64,000 bases of DNA from Adineta steineri (GCA_905250115.1 CAJNOI010000065.1:419734-483733), one strand, 5' to 3'; positions 23,922 through 36,457 are shown, counted from the stretch's first letter. Notes: generated by a model from the sequence alone, not told the origin. Numbers and translations are program-made.

Positions 23922-25915
23922 TTAGTGCTTCTCACAGAGACATACATGACCATCAAGAAAATGAGAAAAATAAAGACCACCATCACGATAATAATAACAC
24001 ACAAGACGATAGAAACCATAAAAAGGACCAAAATAACCGGAACAGGTTGCGCCATCACGTTTCGTAAAAAGCGTATAGTCACCATTGTACCAGCGATCCT
24101 CATCCACCTTTTTCCAATTTTTGTAATTGCAGACCCAGTCCCACGTGCCTTGATCACCAGTAAAATGCCAATCACGACACTTGTGACACTTGGCACAAGG
24201 GCAACCTTTACAATCAAGTTCTATACATGTGTCCAGTGCAGCAAATTCTTCAGGTTCTAAATCAAACGATTAGGCAGTCACAAAATCATGCAGGACACAA
24301 ATGATGGTTTTATAAGAAACCTGTTCAGAAAACCGTGGTAAACTTGAAAATATCTCAGTAGAACAACATAGGACCAGTTAATGGGAAAACCATTCTCGTT
24401 TATAAAGAAATACTTTAAGGAAAGTGTTGAAGAATACGGATAGTTGGAGTCATTCAAAAGTCGATATTAAATAGCTGTCCACATTTTCTCAATTTTGCAT
24501 GCCGTAGATTTGCGAATTTAGAATCTTAGAGACATTCGAATTTTCTAAAATTGAGCAAAGAGTTCTTGCTGTACAACAATGGAAACTTTTGGGATAACTG
24601 GTCTCAGGAATTTTCAGCATTGTGGAGTTTAAGGTATTTCGAAAGCTGACAACTATCAATAGTTTTTAATTATGAGAATTTTAAACTAATAAAGAATGAG
24701 GATGGGGGTGTGTTTGTGAAGGCGTGGAATATAGAATAAACATCCATACCTACATCCACCCATCTTTAGCCACATTCCACAGGTCGAGTTTGTCATGCAT
24801 GAAGTCGAGATTTTTGACCTGAGGTACTTTTCAAGGATTCAATTTTTTTCCATTTTTGTCTGAAAACATGGATGTAGGATATTAGTTCGAGTGTGCTAAT
24901 CAAGAAAATTATAACTAGAATGAATAAAACTATTATTTGAGCAATAGTCTTAAATATATGTGGTGAACTACACGATTTTCCTCTCCAGACTTTCTCATCT
25001 CTGCTGTCTGCCCGAACGAAAAAAATCTTGAGAAAATAGCTTTTCTGTAATCATTGGGATGGACTTACGCGCTCGTTGAGCTTGCTCTCTCGCTGATAGT
25101 TCGACAAGGCGTCGCATCTCCTCATTATCTTTGCTGATTTGAGCAAAATTTTCGTCGTACATTCTTTGTTGTTCTTTGATTTTATTTTCGTAAATTTCTT
25201 TGTTATTCTTAAAATCCTCTTGTAACGTCTTGATTTCTGCTTTTGCTTTGCGAACCTCTTCTTTTTGTAGCTCAATATCATTCTCCTTGATGTGATGATT
25301 CGGCATTCGTTCGACCATGACTTGAAGTAGTTTGCTCTTTAAGTTTTCTTTCTCACGTTGATTGTTCTTATCTATCATATCGAGAACACATAGGTTCTGG
25401 CACGGTACTTTGATAAGCTCTTCTAGTAACACAGTGACTGCGCCTTCATAGTTTTTGGGTCGGTCTTTTGCTAGTCCGTTGACAATGAGCACGAGTGATT
25501 TGAGATTGATTGGATAGGCCTTATTAAGTGCATTGAAAGCGACAACGTCCTCATCTCGAATCCGACCATTTTGCTGTCCAAATACGTAGAAAATGAGTGA
25601 TGTTGGGCACTCAAGGAAGGCTTTGTCAATTTGGCACTTGTTCTTTTCAATGCGCTCTTGATTAGCTTCAATAAGGCCTGGAATGTTGAAAATAGCGTAG
25701 TTTGTGTTGTACATGGTGATCTCTTCAAATACTGTATCGGTTGTCACTGCGTCAGGAGAAATTCGATGATCGAATGCTTCTCGACCGAGTAAAATATTGG
25801 CTAGGAAGCTTTTCCCTACGCCCGAGTTGCCCAGAATGATTATACCGTATCGTTGTCGCGAAGATGATGAGGCCATTGCTGAAAACAGTTGATAAACAAC
25901 AGGTAGGTTAATCAT
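23922..25915 (-). CDS. AIG1/GIMAP-like GTPase, probably with Cys-rich last exon
   Basis: Exon 1 is 25915 (more likely ATG 25876, just after a TTTTCAG splice-acceptor-like site) to 25069. It encodes a P-loop GTPase: G1 GNSGVGKS, switch-like TTDTVFEE, G3 FNIPGL (the usual Asp is replaced), and a G4-position VNGLAKD. A coiled coil follows (KAEIKTLQEDFKNNKEIYEN..). This matches the AIG1/GIMAP family, associated with membranes and immune cells in vertebrates. A strong GTAAGT donor leaves phase 1. The next open exon, 24256-23922, starts with the two bases needed and encodes CKGCPCAKCHKC, WDWVCNYKNW, CSGYFGPFYGFYRLVCYYY and CLCEKH. I infer these belong together, with an 812-bp intron enlarged by a repeat. 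That join is the weak point; other exons may exist. Confidence 0.72.
24697..24766. repeat. TGTGGG-type palindrome, copy 5 (diverged)
   Basis: GAGGATGGGGGTGTGTTTGTG facing CATACCTACATCCACCCATC. Lies in the presumed long intron of the GTPase gene. Confidence 0.5.
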
Positions 25916-26471
25916 AAGCTATAAGCAGCGCTCATTATTCCGGTACACTCACGACACAAGGTCGCTAACTAATGAAGTACTTTTGAGTCGAAGCTATGTT
26001 CATTATGTAGCTTCTGATGAGCTATAAATAGCCTGACAAGAGACCATGGTATCAGCTTATTGCTAATGAGATAATACATTTTTACGAATTTTGTTACACA
26101 ATATCGTAGCCTCACCAAGAACAACGGAAAAACTGAGTTTTGAATTTCAATATGAAACTTTGTATAGAGACCGGTCTTCATAAAAGTAATTTATTGTAAA
26201 AGTTTTTGATATTTTCGTCGCTCTTACCCTACGATATGGTTTTGGTAAAGGCATACTTTTTTTTGCACAACTCATATATCCGGATTAATTTCGATGTTCT
26301 TATTTAATAATAAGAGCAGTCAAAAGATTTTATTCTTTCATAAAAAGTTATCATTATTAAAGCTTACCTCTTGAGGGTGTGGATGTGGGTGTCGATGTGG
26401 GTGAGTGAGAGTCTCTTCCTCACCCACATCCAACACCTTAGCTTCGCCACTAGTTTTGCCTTTCGACGTTC
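25916..26471. other. Intergenic with one repeat copy
   Basis: Region between the divergent parts of two minus-strand genes. Holds repeat copy 6 near its right end. No gene is supported. Confidence 0.5.
26367..26443. repeat. TGTGGG-type palindrome, copy 6
   Basis: CTTGAGGGTGTGGATGTGGG facing CACCCACATCCAACACC, separated by a GAGTGAGAGTCTCTTC loop that is itself a small hairpin. Confidence 0.72.
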
Positions 26472-28611
26472 TCATGCTATCGCAATTAGACACATACCTG
26501 ATAATACAGTGCAGCCTGGATCCCACTGTGTCTCTTGGTTAATCCCGACAAATTCATACAAGTCATATACTAGATAAGTAGCAATAACATTTGGAAATTG
26601 AAGTGCTGGCTGTGTTTCTTCAGGTGTATTTGTAAAAATTAATAAGGGAACACGTGATGCACCCGCACGAACTGCTTGAATTACATCTACTGCCGTTTTT
26701 CCTTCGTTAAGTGACCATGTAGTAATTACTTTGAAGAGAGTGCCAGGCGTTTCTAAACGTTTACGATTGTCCACTATCCAGTTTTGAGCTTCTTCGATAG
26801 TGCAAACTACATGTAGCTCATGAAAACTTTCCACAGATGAATTCTGCGCCTGATTTGTTGTTATTACTGCTGTTGTTTTTGATGGATCGGCGAAATTGGG
26901 AGAAGTTTGAATTGATTCAATAATTTTTTTTATATTTTCACTCATCATGTCACTAACGATCCATAAGATGAGAAAGCGATGTCGAATGATAGTGCTTGGT
27001 GGGCGATCTGAAGTAACTTCCCCTATTGTTGGTTCAGGTAAAAACTGTTGCAGATTGAATGGAAAAGTGTCCTCGACGAGGACTTCAATACCACTCATCT
27101 CTCGTGTTGGCCATGGATTAGCTAATGAAAGTTGAGCGACAGCATTATGAGAAATTCGATTACAGGCAGCCTGTAATTCTTCATCTGTTACTGGCCTTGT
27201 TAGATGAGGCCAATCGGATCGTTGATCAAAACGTGATCTTGTCTCTTTCAACTTTTCATTCAATTTCTTTGTGTATCTATCATAACAATGATTCAAATGA
27301 GCATAGGTATAAGCTTCTCCAACACTGGCATCGATCGAATCCATGAGAATAGGCAATGAACGACCTTGTTGCTCACGTAACCTAAGACGAGCCATGAAAC
27401 CTTCATAGTCGAGAAAATCGAGAAGTCGAAGTGGAGTACGAACTTCGATTGAATGAGGAGATGTTTTAGATGTACACGCACGGAGGATATTTCGAGCAAG
27501 TGCCATAGCTGCTTTCATTCCACTGTTCATACCTCGACCGGGCCAGAAATGTACATTCATTGCCGCATCACCAGCAAGACATGCTAACATTGTCTTAAAT
27601 TGTTTTTTCTTACTGCCACCTACATTCGATGTCGATGTCGTCGGTTGTGTTTTGTTAACTTCAAAACGAAGTTCTCGAACAACAATTGATGCATGTCGAA
27701 CATTAATCTCGATTGGTACAATACGAGTAACATATTTTGCAGATATTTTAAAAAACTCTAATCCTTGTCGAACAATTGACCATACAGGTGAATGTGGACA
27801 TTTATTATAATCTAGTAAATCTAATGACTCATTACAATCTTGAAATTTTTGTAGACATTTACGTAATTCTTTATATTCATTTTGAACTAAACGAATATTG
27901 AGATAACCTCGACGGCTCGTTGACGAGTTCACTAAATAACGTGTCTGTGAAATTGTTAATATACAATTAAGTGCTTGATGAAGAGGTTCATCTGATGGTG
28001 GTATATTTTGAGGTATATTATATGCTACACCACATGCATATTCGATGCCTTCACTGATCGTTTGAATATTGCAGTAACGACGAACAAACGAATTCGATCC
28101 ATCAGCACCAACTAATAAATCAAAATCACCTATACAAATGTTTAATTGAGTACATCTTTAAAATAACAAGAAAAAACAACGTCTATTTACCTTCGATCAA
28201 ATGTTTAGATTGTTCATTTAATTGTTCTGGAATTAATTCCACTTGACCATTTTGAACAAACGGTTGAATTAGATCAAACAGTCGATCTTCAACTTCTCTT
28301 ATTGGTATGTTTCTTGATGTTGGCCATACACGTTCATTTATCTTTTGGAACAAGCCTTCTTGAAAAAAAGTAGGCACTTGTTCCATAACATGATCTTGTA
28401 ACGTAACAACTTGGTCACGACGAGTTTTACCTTGTTGTTCATCTTGCCAACGGGTAATACCATGTTCATCAACAAACCATCGACCTTCATAAATAATAAT
28501 TTTGACATGTTTACCCATCATTGCGGCGATATTAAGTGAAAAGGTAAGTCCAACCGGTCCACCACCGGATACAACGATAACTAGTGGTGATGATGTCGTG
28601 CTCGCCATCAA
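26472..28611 (-). CDS. FAD-dependent monooxygenase with C-terminal extension
   Basis: Exon 1 28611-28191 and exon 2 28129-26472 join in phase 1 (intron 61 bp) to about 627 residues. The N-terminus carries the Rossmann dinucleotide motif VVSGGGPVGLTFSL. Mid-protein VGADGSNSFVRR and LAGDAAMNVHFWPGRGMNSG are the DG and GD flavin-contact motifs of class A flavoprotein monooxygenases (PHBH fold). After about residue 450 comes a region (FLILWIVSD..., VVCTIEEAQNWI, VPLLIFTNTPEE) with alternating beta-strand/helix pattern resembling a response-regulator-like fold; this is inference. A good donor (CAG/GTATGT) sits just before the stop, so a further exon to the left is possible. Substrate unknown. Confidence 0.82.
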
Positions 28612-28774
28612 GTGTCTCTATAACTAAACAACTGACTATAGTATGTTAAAAAAATTTGTTACATCTTTGTCGTTTGTTATGAAGAATAAGTAGCAAAGAT
28701 AGTCGGATGAATAAAAAGCAAAGAAAGGAGAAATTCATATCAGAAAATCTGCAAGAAGCTATGTATTCCTGATA

Positions 28775-28832
28775 AGAAGGTGTGGATGTGAATATGAGAA
28801 GAGTACAACACCCACATTGACACCCTCAAGAT
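28775..28832. repeat. TGTGGG-type palindrome, copy 7
   Basis: AAGGTGTGGATGTGAATATG facing CACCCACATTGACACCCTCA, near the promoter side of the monooxygenase gene. Confidence 0.65.
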
Positions 28833-29082
28833 GGTTCTGCCATTATGTTAAATACATCTATTCTATTAAACGCATCTAAACGATATATTCTCTTTGTGCT
28901 TCGAAATGACGTGCGCACACTATGATAACTCTATGAAAACAGAATGAGAAGAGCAAATATTTCATTGTTATCTAAATTAAATAGTGAGTTAAAAGAGAAA
29001 AGAAAGTGGTAAGAAAATATCAGTATGTTGGAAAAAACCTGCTTTTTCTGTGATAATTTATCAATGTTATCAGACTGTCAGT

Positions 29083-29130
29083 GACTGTGGGTGGATGCGT
29101 GAGGGTGGGTGTAGGTGTGGGTGGTGAGAT
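29083..29130. repeat. TGTGGG-type repeat, copy 8 (G-rich only)
   Basis: Carries GAGGGTGGGTGTAGGTGTGG; no C-rich partner follows within 100 bp. Confidence 0.65.
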
Positions 29131-29902
29131 GAAAAAAGACTTTTCTGTAAATGAAAATATCCATACTGTATTAAATTAGATATTGAATGCATATATTTTC
29201 ATGTTTATACCATTTCTCTTTGAAAAAAAGGATGTCTCGTTATATGGAATATCCATATAGTATCGAATAAGGCAGTAAATATATGTCGTTTTCGTTGTTT
29301 CCATTTCTTCTCAAAGTGGAACAATTTCCCGATCGACTTCTCAAATAGTCCACTACTGGAAGTCTCACATTTAATTCTCAACAACTTCTATTGCTTTTTA
29401 TCTACTTGTGAAAATATAGCAAAAAAATTCTTTCTAACGAGTTACATATGAGTCATCCTCTCAGATGACCGTTTGATTTAATATAACAAAAAAAGTAGAC
29501 AAACAATGATTTTATCTAAGTTTCATTTGAATAATGAAGCATCTTTCTTTCTCTATAATAAAAACCATTTGTATAATATGACTCAGTTCGATATAAAGAT
29601 GTTACAAAATGGAAAAGTCCCTTTTGATACGAAAGATTATCAAAATAGTTATCAAACATTGCAAAGAATTTTTTCATTAATAAATTAATATAAAATTCGA
29701 TTGAATTAGTCGTATCGACAAAGAAAAACAACATATTCATTATCCTAAGATTTGAACTAAAAGAAGTAGATTATATGACTCGCTGACATTTATTTTAAAA
29801 ATATTATTTTATAAAAACGACGTTCAGAAACGCAGTATGTATTACAACACAGATTAAATCGATTAAAATCCTTCGCTTATTGATGTGTAAAGTAATTAAT
29901 TC

Positions 29903-29907
29903 GCCGG

Positions 29908-29964
<57 letters not shown>

Positions 29965-29975
29965 GGGTCACGGCA
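29903..29975 (+). tRNA. tRNA-Phe (anticodon GAA)
   Basis: A 73-base cloverleaf. D-arm GCTC-AGTTGGGA-GAGC, anticodon stem TCAGA/TCTGA with loop CTGAAGA (anticodon GAA), variable AGGTC, T-arm CCTGG-TTCGATC-CCGGG, discriminator A, no intron. Internal A box TAGCTCAGTTGG and B box GGTTCGATCC are present. A run of seven Ts from 29980 would end RNA polymerase III transcription. The acceptor stem GCCGGGA/TCACGGC has one G-A mismatch at pair 5:68, so it is slightly imperfect. No CCA is encoded, as expected in a eukaryote. Confidence 0.96.
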
Positions 29976-32210
29976 TACCTTTTTTTATTTATCCTCGTAT
30001 TTTTTTTTATGAGAACGAAATAATCACTTGTTTGCTCCTCATTTAGTGAAGCGTTATGTTATATAGACATCATTTTTCTCTGGAATTGAAATTTTGAAAA
30101 GATACATCAAGTAGATGATTTAACTATGATGTAATATAAATGAAATTGACCTTAGTAGATAAAAAAAATCATTTGTTCTTGACTTCTGATAGTGAATCCA
30201 AGATAAAATCTTATCAATTACTTAGACAAACATGATCTTCTCGTTTATATTGAAAAAAAAGTGATTCGATAAACGATTAAGATTTAGAAATTTTCTCAGA
30301 TAAAATGATTGATTGATTGATCTATAGAATATATATCTGTGCTCAAATATCAACATATACTTTATAGTCTAAAGGCTACGTATAGTATGAATAGTCAATG
30401 TTTATCTGTAATTATTTTTTACCATATGAAAGAATATCGATGAGCTTATTCCATTAAATAAATCATCGAATACCACTCAATCAATCGTCCGATAAAGGTC
30501 AAAATGATGCCGTTTATATTGATGAATGTATCTTAGAATATTAAAAAATCTTCTTTTTCTTTTTTGATTGGATTAAACCGGATTAAGAATTATTTCCGGA
30601 TAAAAAAAAATAATTTGATTTTATTGACTAATACTTTCTTAATAAATAACTTAACGTGATGTGTATATTTGTAATTAAACAAGGTGTGAAAGAATTGTTA
30701 TATATTACATCATTCAAAATCATTGATGGTGACAGTCCGTTCCTTCCTTCTTCCTTCCTGACGTCTTCTTTGAATACAATATAACTCAAATGTTCAGTTA
30801 GCAAACGGAAAGAATATACGCTTTAACGCACATATACGTAAACCGACTGTCAATGTGACATGACCATTGACTATGGTCTATCGAACAGACATTTTATATA
30901 CAGTAGAAACTAATTGTCCAGATAAGTCGTTGATAGAAACTCATTCTTAATTTAACATAAATGCGGTCTTTTTCGTCTCTCTCTCTCTTTTTGTTCTTCT
31001 TCTTGATGCGATCTATTGTGCAATGCTGCTTGTCGGATTAGATCTGATAGATAGATGACGTGCCGATGTGTGTGCATGTATGTGTATATAATACGTATAT
31101 ATTTCCATGATGATGCTCGGTCATTCGAAAGAGAAGACATCATCGTATGTTATGATAACAATAGAACAGAAGAGAAGAAGAAGAGAAAAAAAAGTGAAAT
31201 CAAGCAAGTAGGTATTCTATTAGATAGTCGTGATGAATTTAAAATTAATAAGTTACATCATTTTATTATTAGTTTTTTTTTCCTCGAGATTGATAAGAAG
31301 AAGAAGCAAAAAAAAGATGATAAAACACTTTCGAATCATCTTGCTAGACATTTTTTTTTTTCTTCTTCTTCTTCTTCATACAGATATATTCTCTTCAATG
31401 TCATGATGTCATACTAAAGACATATGACTTAGATCAATCTTAATGACTGTTGAAATTATTTTTTATTTCATTTGATTACATCATTAATTTCATGGATCGT
31501 TATCTTGAGATAAATCAATTTTAACTCCGCAAGTATATACTTAAACATCAATTATAAAAATTAGTATTCAATATAGAATTGACTAGTGTTAGATGTCTGA
31601 CAACATATAGGATTATCTTATACTTAACATCGGAAAAGACGAATAGACGGACACAAAAAGAAACTGACAATAGAATCAATAAAATCTATAGACAAGTCAT
31701 TCACTTCCATCTGGTCTCTTTCATATTACCTAGTCAATTGACTAAATAAAACTAGTCATAAATCATATCTATATTTGATCGATTCACATAGAAGACACCA
31801 TATTCTTCATAACAAAATGATAAAACATCACTAGACAATAGGCTAAGTTTATTGAGCATGACCATTGACGAGTACAATCTATACATATATACCAGTTCTT
31901 TTTCTTCTTTTCTTGACGAAGTAATGCGCGTTCTTTATATTATGCTTTCTTTCTATACATACAGTCTCGTCTCATTGATATCATATGCATATCAATGAGA
32001 GAAAAGGAATATATGAACACTTGAGTGTAAAGATGACGATAAACGGCACCTTATTCCTTAGCGAATATTTGTATGATTATACATATACACACTTGTCTAT
32101 ACACTTCAATTCGAATAAACAAAACATTGATCATTTTATCTTATATTCTTTGATATAGGTAATGGAATATTGTTGACAAAAAATTACCACATACCCTATT
32201 CAAATGAAGT
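29976..32210. other. Intergenic, AT-rich, nothing recognised
   Basis: No domain-bearing frames. Frames at 30952-31417 are driven by purine/pyrimidine runs (GAAGAAGAAG and TCTTCTTCTT). The right end probably holds the promoter of the semaphorin-like gene. Confidence 0.5.
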
Positions 32211-34515
32211 ATGAACTGTAATGGTGTGATCTCGCTATTCATAATAATACTATCCTGTATTCCATGTTATAGTTGGCATAAAACATTAAAATTTACTAAT
32301 CAATTATCTTATGATACGAGTAAGATAAATTTCTTTTTTTTCTTCATTTAAATTAAAATATTATTTAGATACAAAAATTCCTCGAATTTCATCGGACATG
32401 AAGTTTTTCATGTGGTATAATTCTTATGCTATATATGGTGCACGTGATACACTTTATATATTAAAACCTGATTTAAATAATTCTTTAGTACAATTATTTT
32501 CTTATAATTGGCCTATTGATGCAACAACAATGGAAGAATGTCTTCAAGAATGGAATACTAAGGAAAAATGTTATAATGATATTGTACACGTTCGAATTTT
32601 ACCTAATAGTACAATAATGGATGTTTATTGTACATATGCTCATCGACCAATGGTTCGTTCATTTGATCTTCATTCATTATCATTTACGAAAGAAGATACT
32701 TTGATACGTGATCCACATCCACCTATGGATTCTGATCGTTCATATGTTATGCTAACTTTTAATACAAGTATAGTAACCGCTGGTTATCAAGGTGATTATA
32801 TTCCAACAATACGTGCTACACAAGGAAAAACATTACTTTATGCATTAAGACAAAGTAAAATCGAATAATAATAAGTTTAATTTATATAACGTATCTATTT
32901 ATAGATTCCTATTTTATTGGTGGATTTAAATATGATGGGAAAGCAGTTTTTGGTGTTTTAGAAACATCCGATCGAATTGAAACAGTAATTCTTTAAAATT
33001 TTGATCGATAATTTATAATTGATTTTTCTTTTCTAAGAATCGTGTATCTCGATTAGTGATGGCATGTGCGAATCGTGCTGAAATTATCCGTAAAGCGACT
33101 CTTAATTGTTCAACAGATATGTTTGATCCATCACGATCATTTGTTTTTCATATTTTAAGTAATAATGCAAATTGAAATTTATAGAAATATATCATCCATT
33201 TGTTTTTAGCTGCTTTAATCGATCCGATTCGTACAAAAAATGGATCCGTATTACTTTTTGCTACATTTACTACAAATAAGTATGAATATTTTATTTACTA
33301 AATTTTAATTATCATTCAATAAATTATTAGTTCATCTATAACTGCATCAGCTGTCTGTTTATTTATTCTTAATAAACAATTTTATGATATATTCACTGGT
33401 TCATCCGTTAAAAATACTCGAACAAATGAAATGAATGAATTAATTTTTAATTGTTCTGAATCAGTACCATCAACAATTGATCGAGATATGGTAGAATCCG
33501 AAAGACAATTCTTACCTTACTTATCTAATCCATTATTCATCGAAACAATGTCAAATCATATATTTACAGCAATTAATGCCATTCAATATGAACTTGACAG
33601 ATATTGTTTAATTATTGGAACAAGTAAAATAATAAAAAAACTCTATTGTTCTATTTACTATATTTTTCTTCTAGGTAATGGTCATTTATTTACAGCATTT
33701 ACTGATCATACATTTAAAACAAATATATTCGAAGAATTAACATTACCGTTAAATATGCGTTATTCTATTAAATCGATTACACATAAAAAATTTAGTCATA
33801 ATCATTCATATGCAATTATCATAACAAATCATGTGGGATATTTAATATTGAAATTAAATATATGTAAAGAAAATAATACAAAACTTTGTTTTGATTGTTG
33901 GTTGAAAGATTGTTCGATACAAAAAATAATTTCAATAGAGTATAGATTTATTATTTATATATTTAATAGAAATTAATTTTCGTTTTATTATTTAGTAAAT
34001 CTATTCAACATCAATGTCCTTCGGAAAATAGTATACATACTTCATATATGAATAATCATTCATCATTAATTAATCGAAATATAGGTGAACATACAAAACG
34101 AAATCTTTTACTTTATATTATTATTCCGATGTCATTTGTTGTATTCGTATTATTAATATTAATTATTATTCTTTTAACAAAATCAACGAGGAAAATAAAA
34201 CGAGGACGATTTTACCCTAGTCATTGTCGTAAAACACAAGATTCATCAATTAAACATATGTTTCCCCATACATATACGAATAATATTATGTACAAAACAA
34301 ATAATAAAAAATTATCTACGAATAAAAAAACTCAACAACAACATATGTTTCCTGTTAAATCAGATATATGTATACGTGAAACTTGCTCAAATCCTATTTA
34401 TTCAACAATATCTTCACAAAGTTTACCATCATTAGTATTATCAACGCCAACAATTGTATCATTAAATACACCACAACCTCTTTCAGTTCATCGTCTTTAT
34501 AAAAGTTATATGTAA
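32211..34515 (+). CDS. Divergent semaphorin-like single-pass membrane protein
   Basis: Exons 32211-32319, 32369-32854, 32905-32984, 33038-33158, 33210-33279, 33331-33623, 33675-33939 and 33996-34515 join to 647 residues. A signal peptide (VISLFIIILSCIPCYS) precedes a Sema-type beta-propeller: YAIYGARDTLYIL, KCYNDIVHVRILPNSTIMDVYC (the C-N-I and VCGT-equivalent positions), and SAVCLFIL near the usual AVC motif. A short LCFDCWLKDC replaces the PSI module. A transmembrane helix near residues 510-535 (IIPMSFVVFVLLILIIILL) and a basic, Ser/Thr-rich tail of about 110 residues follow. Membrane semaphorins signal through plexins in cell guidance. Assignment rests on spacing of the propeller motifs; overall similarity is low. 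Confidence 0.72.
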
Positions 34516-35712
34516 TGATTTTATATGAATGTAATTTGTATTTTTATAGTTGAAAATATATATTCATTTTGCATAAGAAGGAATGAAAATGTAAAGACGC
34601 TTTTCGAGGTATTTGTTATTCGATATAAAATAACCAATGGCAGCAGTTGGTACATGACTTTCTATTCTTCTCTCCTTCGTTTATTCACATATTCAACCCT
34701 GTCTATATGTACGTGTTACATTCATCGAGGATCTTATATATGTTTTTGCTTTAGGTACACACGCACTGTGATACCTAAATCGTATATTTATTAGTCATTC
34801 GATTTGTATACGACGTGTTAACCCTCCGGAGGTGTACGCGGGTCTAAGTGGACTCACATGTAAATAAATAAGAAAAATGTGATTTTTCATCTGTATTGTA
34901 CTGTATAAAATAGATCGAGGTCTATATCATGATCTCTTTTCAGTCACTGATGCAGTGATACGCTTGTAGTGTACCTAATAAATAGATCTTCGAAACAAGA
35001 GAGAGCATACGTAATACGAATTAAAATCATCTATATAACACGACTGTTGTCAGGGGGTCCAAATGGACCCACTCGCTTCGAATTGCATAGATTTTAAAGT
35101 ATAAAAAACACTGTTGTGGATCGCTTGAGCCCACAAACACCGCCAGAAGGTTAACGTGATCGAAATGAATATATGAGACAATTTTTATGTTTTTAAAGTT
35201 TTCTTTTATTTATTTCATAGAGATAAATGTCTAAATAGTTGATAAAACCTATAAAAGTCCTGAAAGTCTAGAGAACAAAAAGAGAAAAAAAATGTTTAAG
35301 AACATCAATCACTATAACAGTAAACACAAACACAAAGAAACGAAAGAATAAACTTATGTCTTTCTCGAAATCTCAAAAAACACACATACGAAAAAAAAAG
35401 AAAAAAAGAAAATGAAATCCTAGAAATTAGGAATCAAAAGACAAGAAAAAAAAACCAATCAGCAAGACTAATAAGGTTTAGAAAACTGAACATCAGTTTC
35501 TATTCCTATTGAACAAACAAACAAACAGAAAAATCACATGCATCATTTTGCCTGTACATTAAATATACAAACGAATGCGCAAGTGAGTGAAAATAACACA
35601 CACACCCTCGTACATATATTTTAACGCAAATAACAAGGCACACACGCATACATACGGTAGAACTTTGTTTCTCTTCTTTTTTTTTATAATTTATATACAG
35701 TTTACCTTTTGT
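34516..35712. other. Intergenic with a piggyBac-like miniature element
   Basis: Outside the element at 34818-35154 I see AT-rich, simple-sequence DNA and the likely 3' UTR of nanos (minus). Confidence 0.5.
34818..35154. mobile_element. piggyBac-like miniature element with TTAA duplications
   Basis: TTAA at 34818-34821 and at 35151-35154 flank a 329-bp body whose ends are inverted: left CCCTCCGGAGGTGT and right, on the minus strand, CCTTCTGGCGGTGT. TTAA target duplication with C-rich ends is the hallmark of piggyBac elements. A subterminal palindrome GGGTCCAAATGGACCC lies near 35055. No transposase frame, so it would move only in trans. An internal stem near 34945 (CACTGATGCAGTG) is also present. 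Confidence 0.75.
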
Positions 35713-36457
35713 TTAAAAATTGTTGTTGTTATTCATACGATAAGAATTTTGTCTAGGATCAATACCATATAAATGACTAAATTCATTGTCATTAGAAGGA
35801 TAACGTATATTATTATCATCATCAGAATCATCATCATGTCTTCCAGCTGAATTTATAACTCGAATACAAGTTGCACAATGACATTTTTTCAATACTGGAC
35901 AAAAAATTTCACCACTTTCATCATACATTGAATGAGCTAAATGAATACATATTTATATTGATATATATATATTTAAAAGGTAAAAACATACAAGTATATA
36001 AACATTCGGGCATATTATGACTTTTACAATGACGACAGATTGTTTTTGGATGTTGATATTGTTGTTGTTGAGGATATTTTGATTGAAATACATTATTAAA
36101 TTGATGAAAATAACCTGGAGGAGTTTCATCCGATGGTGAAATACTACTTGCAGGTGACCAAGGAAAATTCGATGATAATGATGACGGAGAAATAGATGAG
36201 AATGTGATTGATTTACGACGTGATTCAGCTGGGCCATCACTTAAATTAAATAAAAATAGTATAGAAATACATTTGGAAACCTTTTCCTTTTTTACTTACT
36301 GAAAATATGTAAATGGTTCGATCATTGTTTCAGCATCAAATGCATAATTAAGTGGATCAAATGCTGTTTCACGAGAATAAATATTTGTATTATCCATAAG
36401 TAAAGGTGAAGGTGGTTTAATAAAAGTTTGATGACTATTACCCGAATAATGATACAT
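35713..36457 (-). CDS. nanos: Nanos-like RNA-binding zinc-finger protein
   Basis: Exons 36457-36300, 36239-35992 and 35936-35713 join to 209 residues. The N-terminal half is Ser/Pro/Gln-rich with no domain. The zinc-finger region reads CRHCKSHNMPECLYTSH, then EIFCPVLKKCHCATC, matching Nanos C-x2-C...H...C-P-[IV]-L...C-x2-C spacing exactly up to the sixth cysteine. Nanos works with Pumilio to repress translation and protect germ cells. The second finger then departs: the His is 10 residues after the last Cys instead of 8, and the expected final Cys is absent, replaced by an Asp-rich run (HDDDSDDDN). The C-terminus is Asn-rich. Its neighbour on the other side, transcribed away from it, is CPEB1. 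Confidence 0.85.

Larger units (their letters stand above)
28612..29902. other. Intergenic with two repeat copies
   Basis: Upstream of the monooxygenase start. Contains repeat copies 7 and 8. The open frames at 29506-29740 overlap on both strands and show no domain. Confidence 0.5.

Noticed and set aside
30952-31417. Overlapping 63- and 120-codon frames on both strands
   Set aside because: Driven by GAAGAAG/TCTTCTT purine-pyrimidine runs. No domain, no splice logic, and both strands are open at once.
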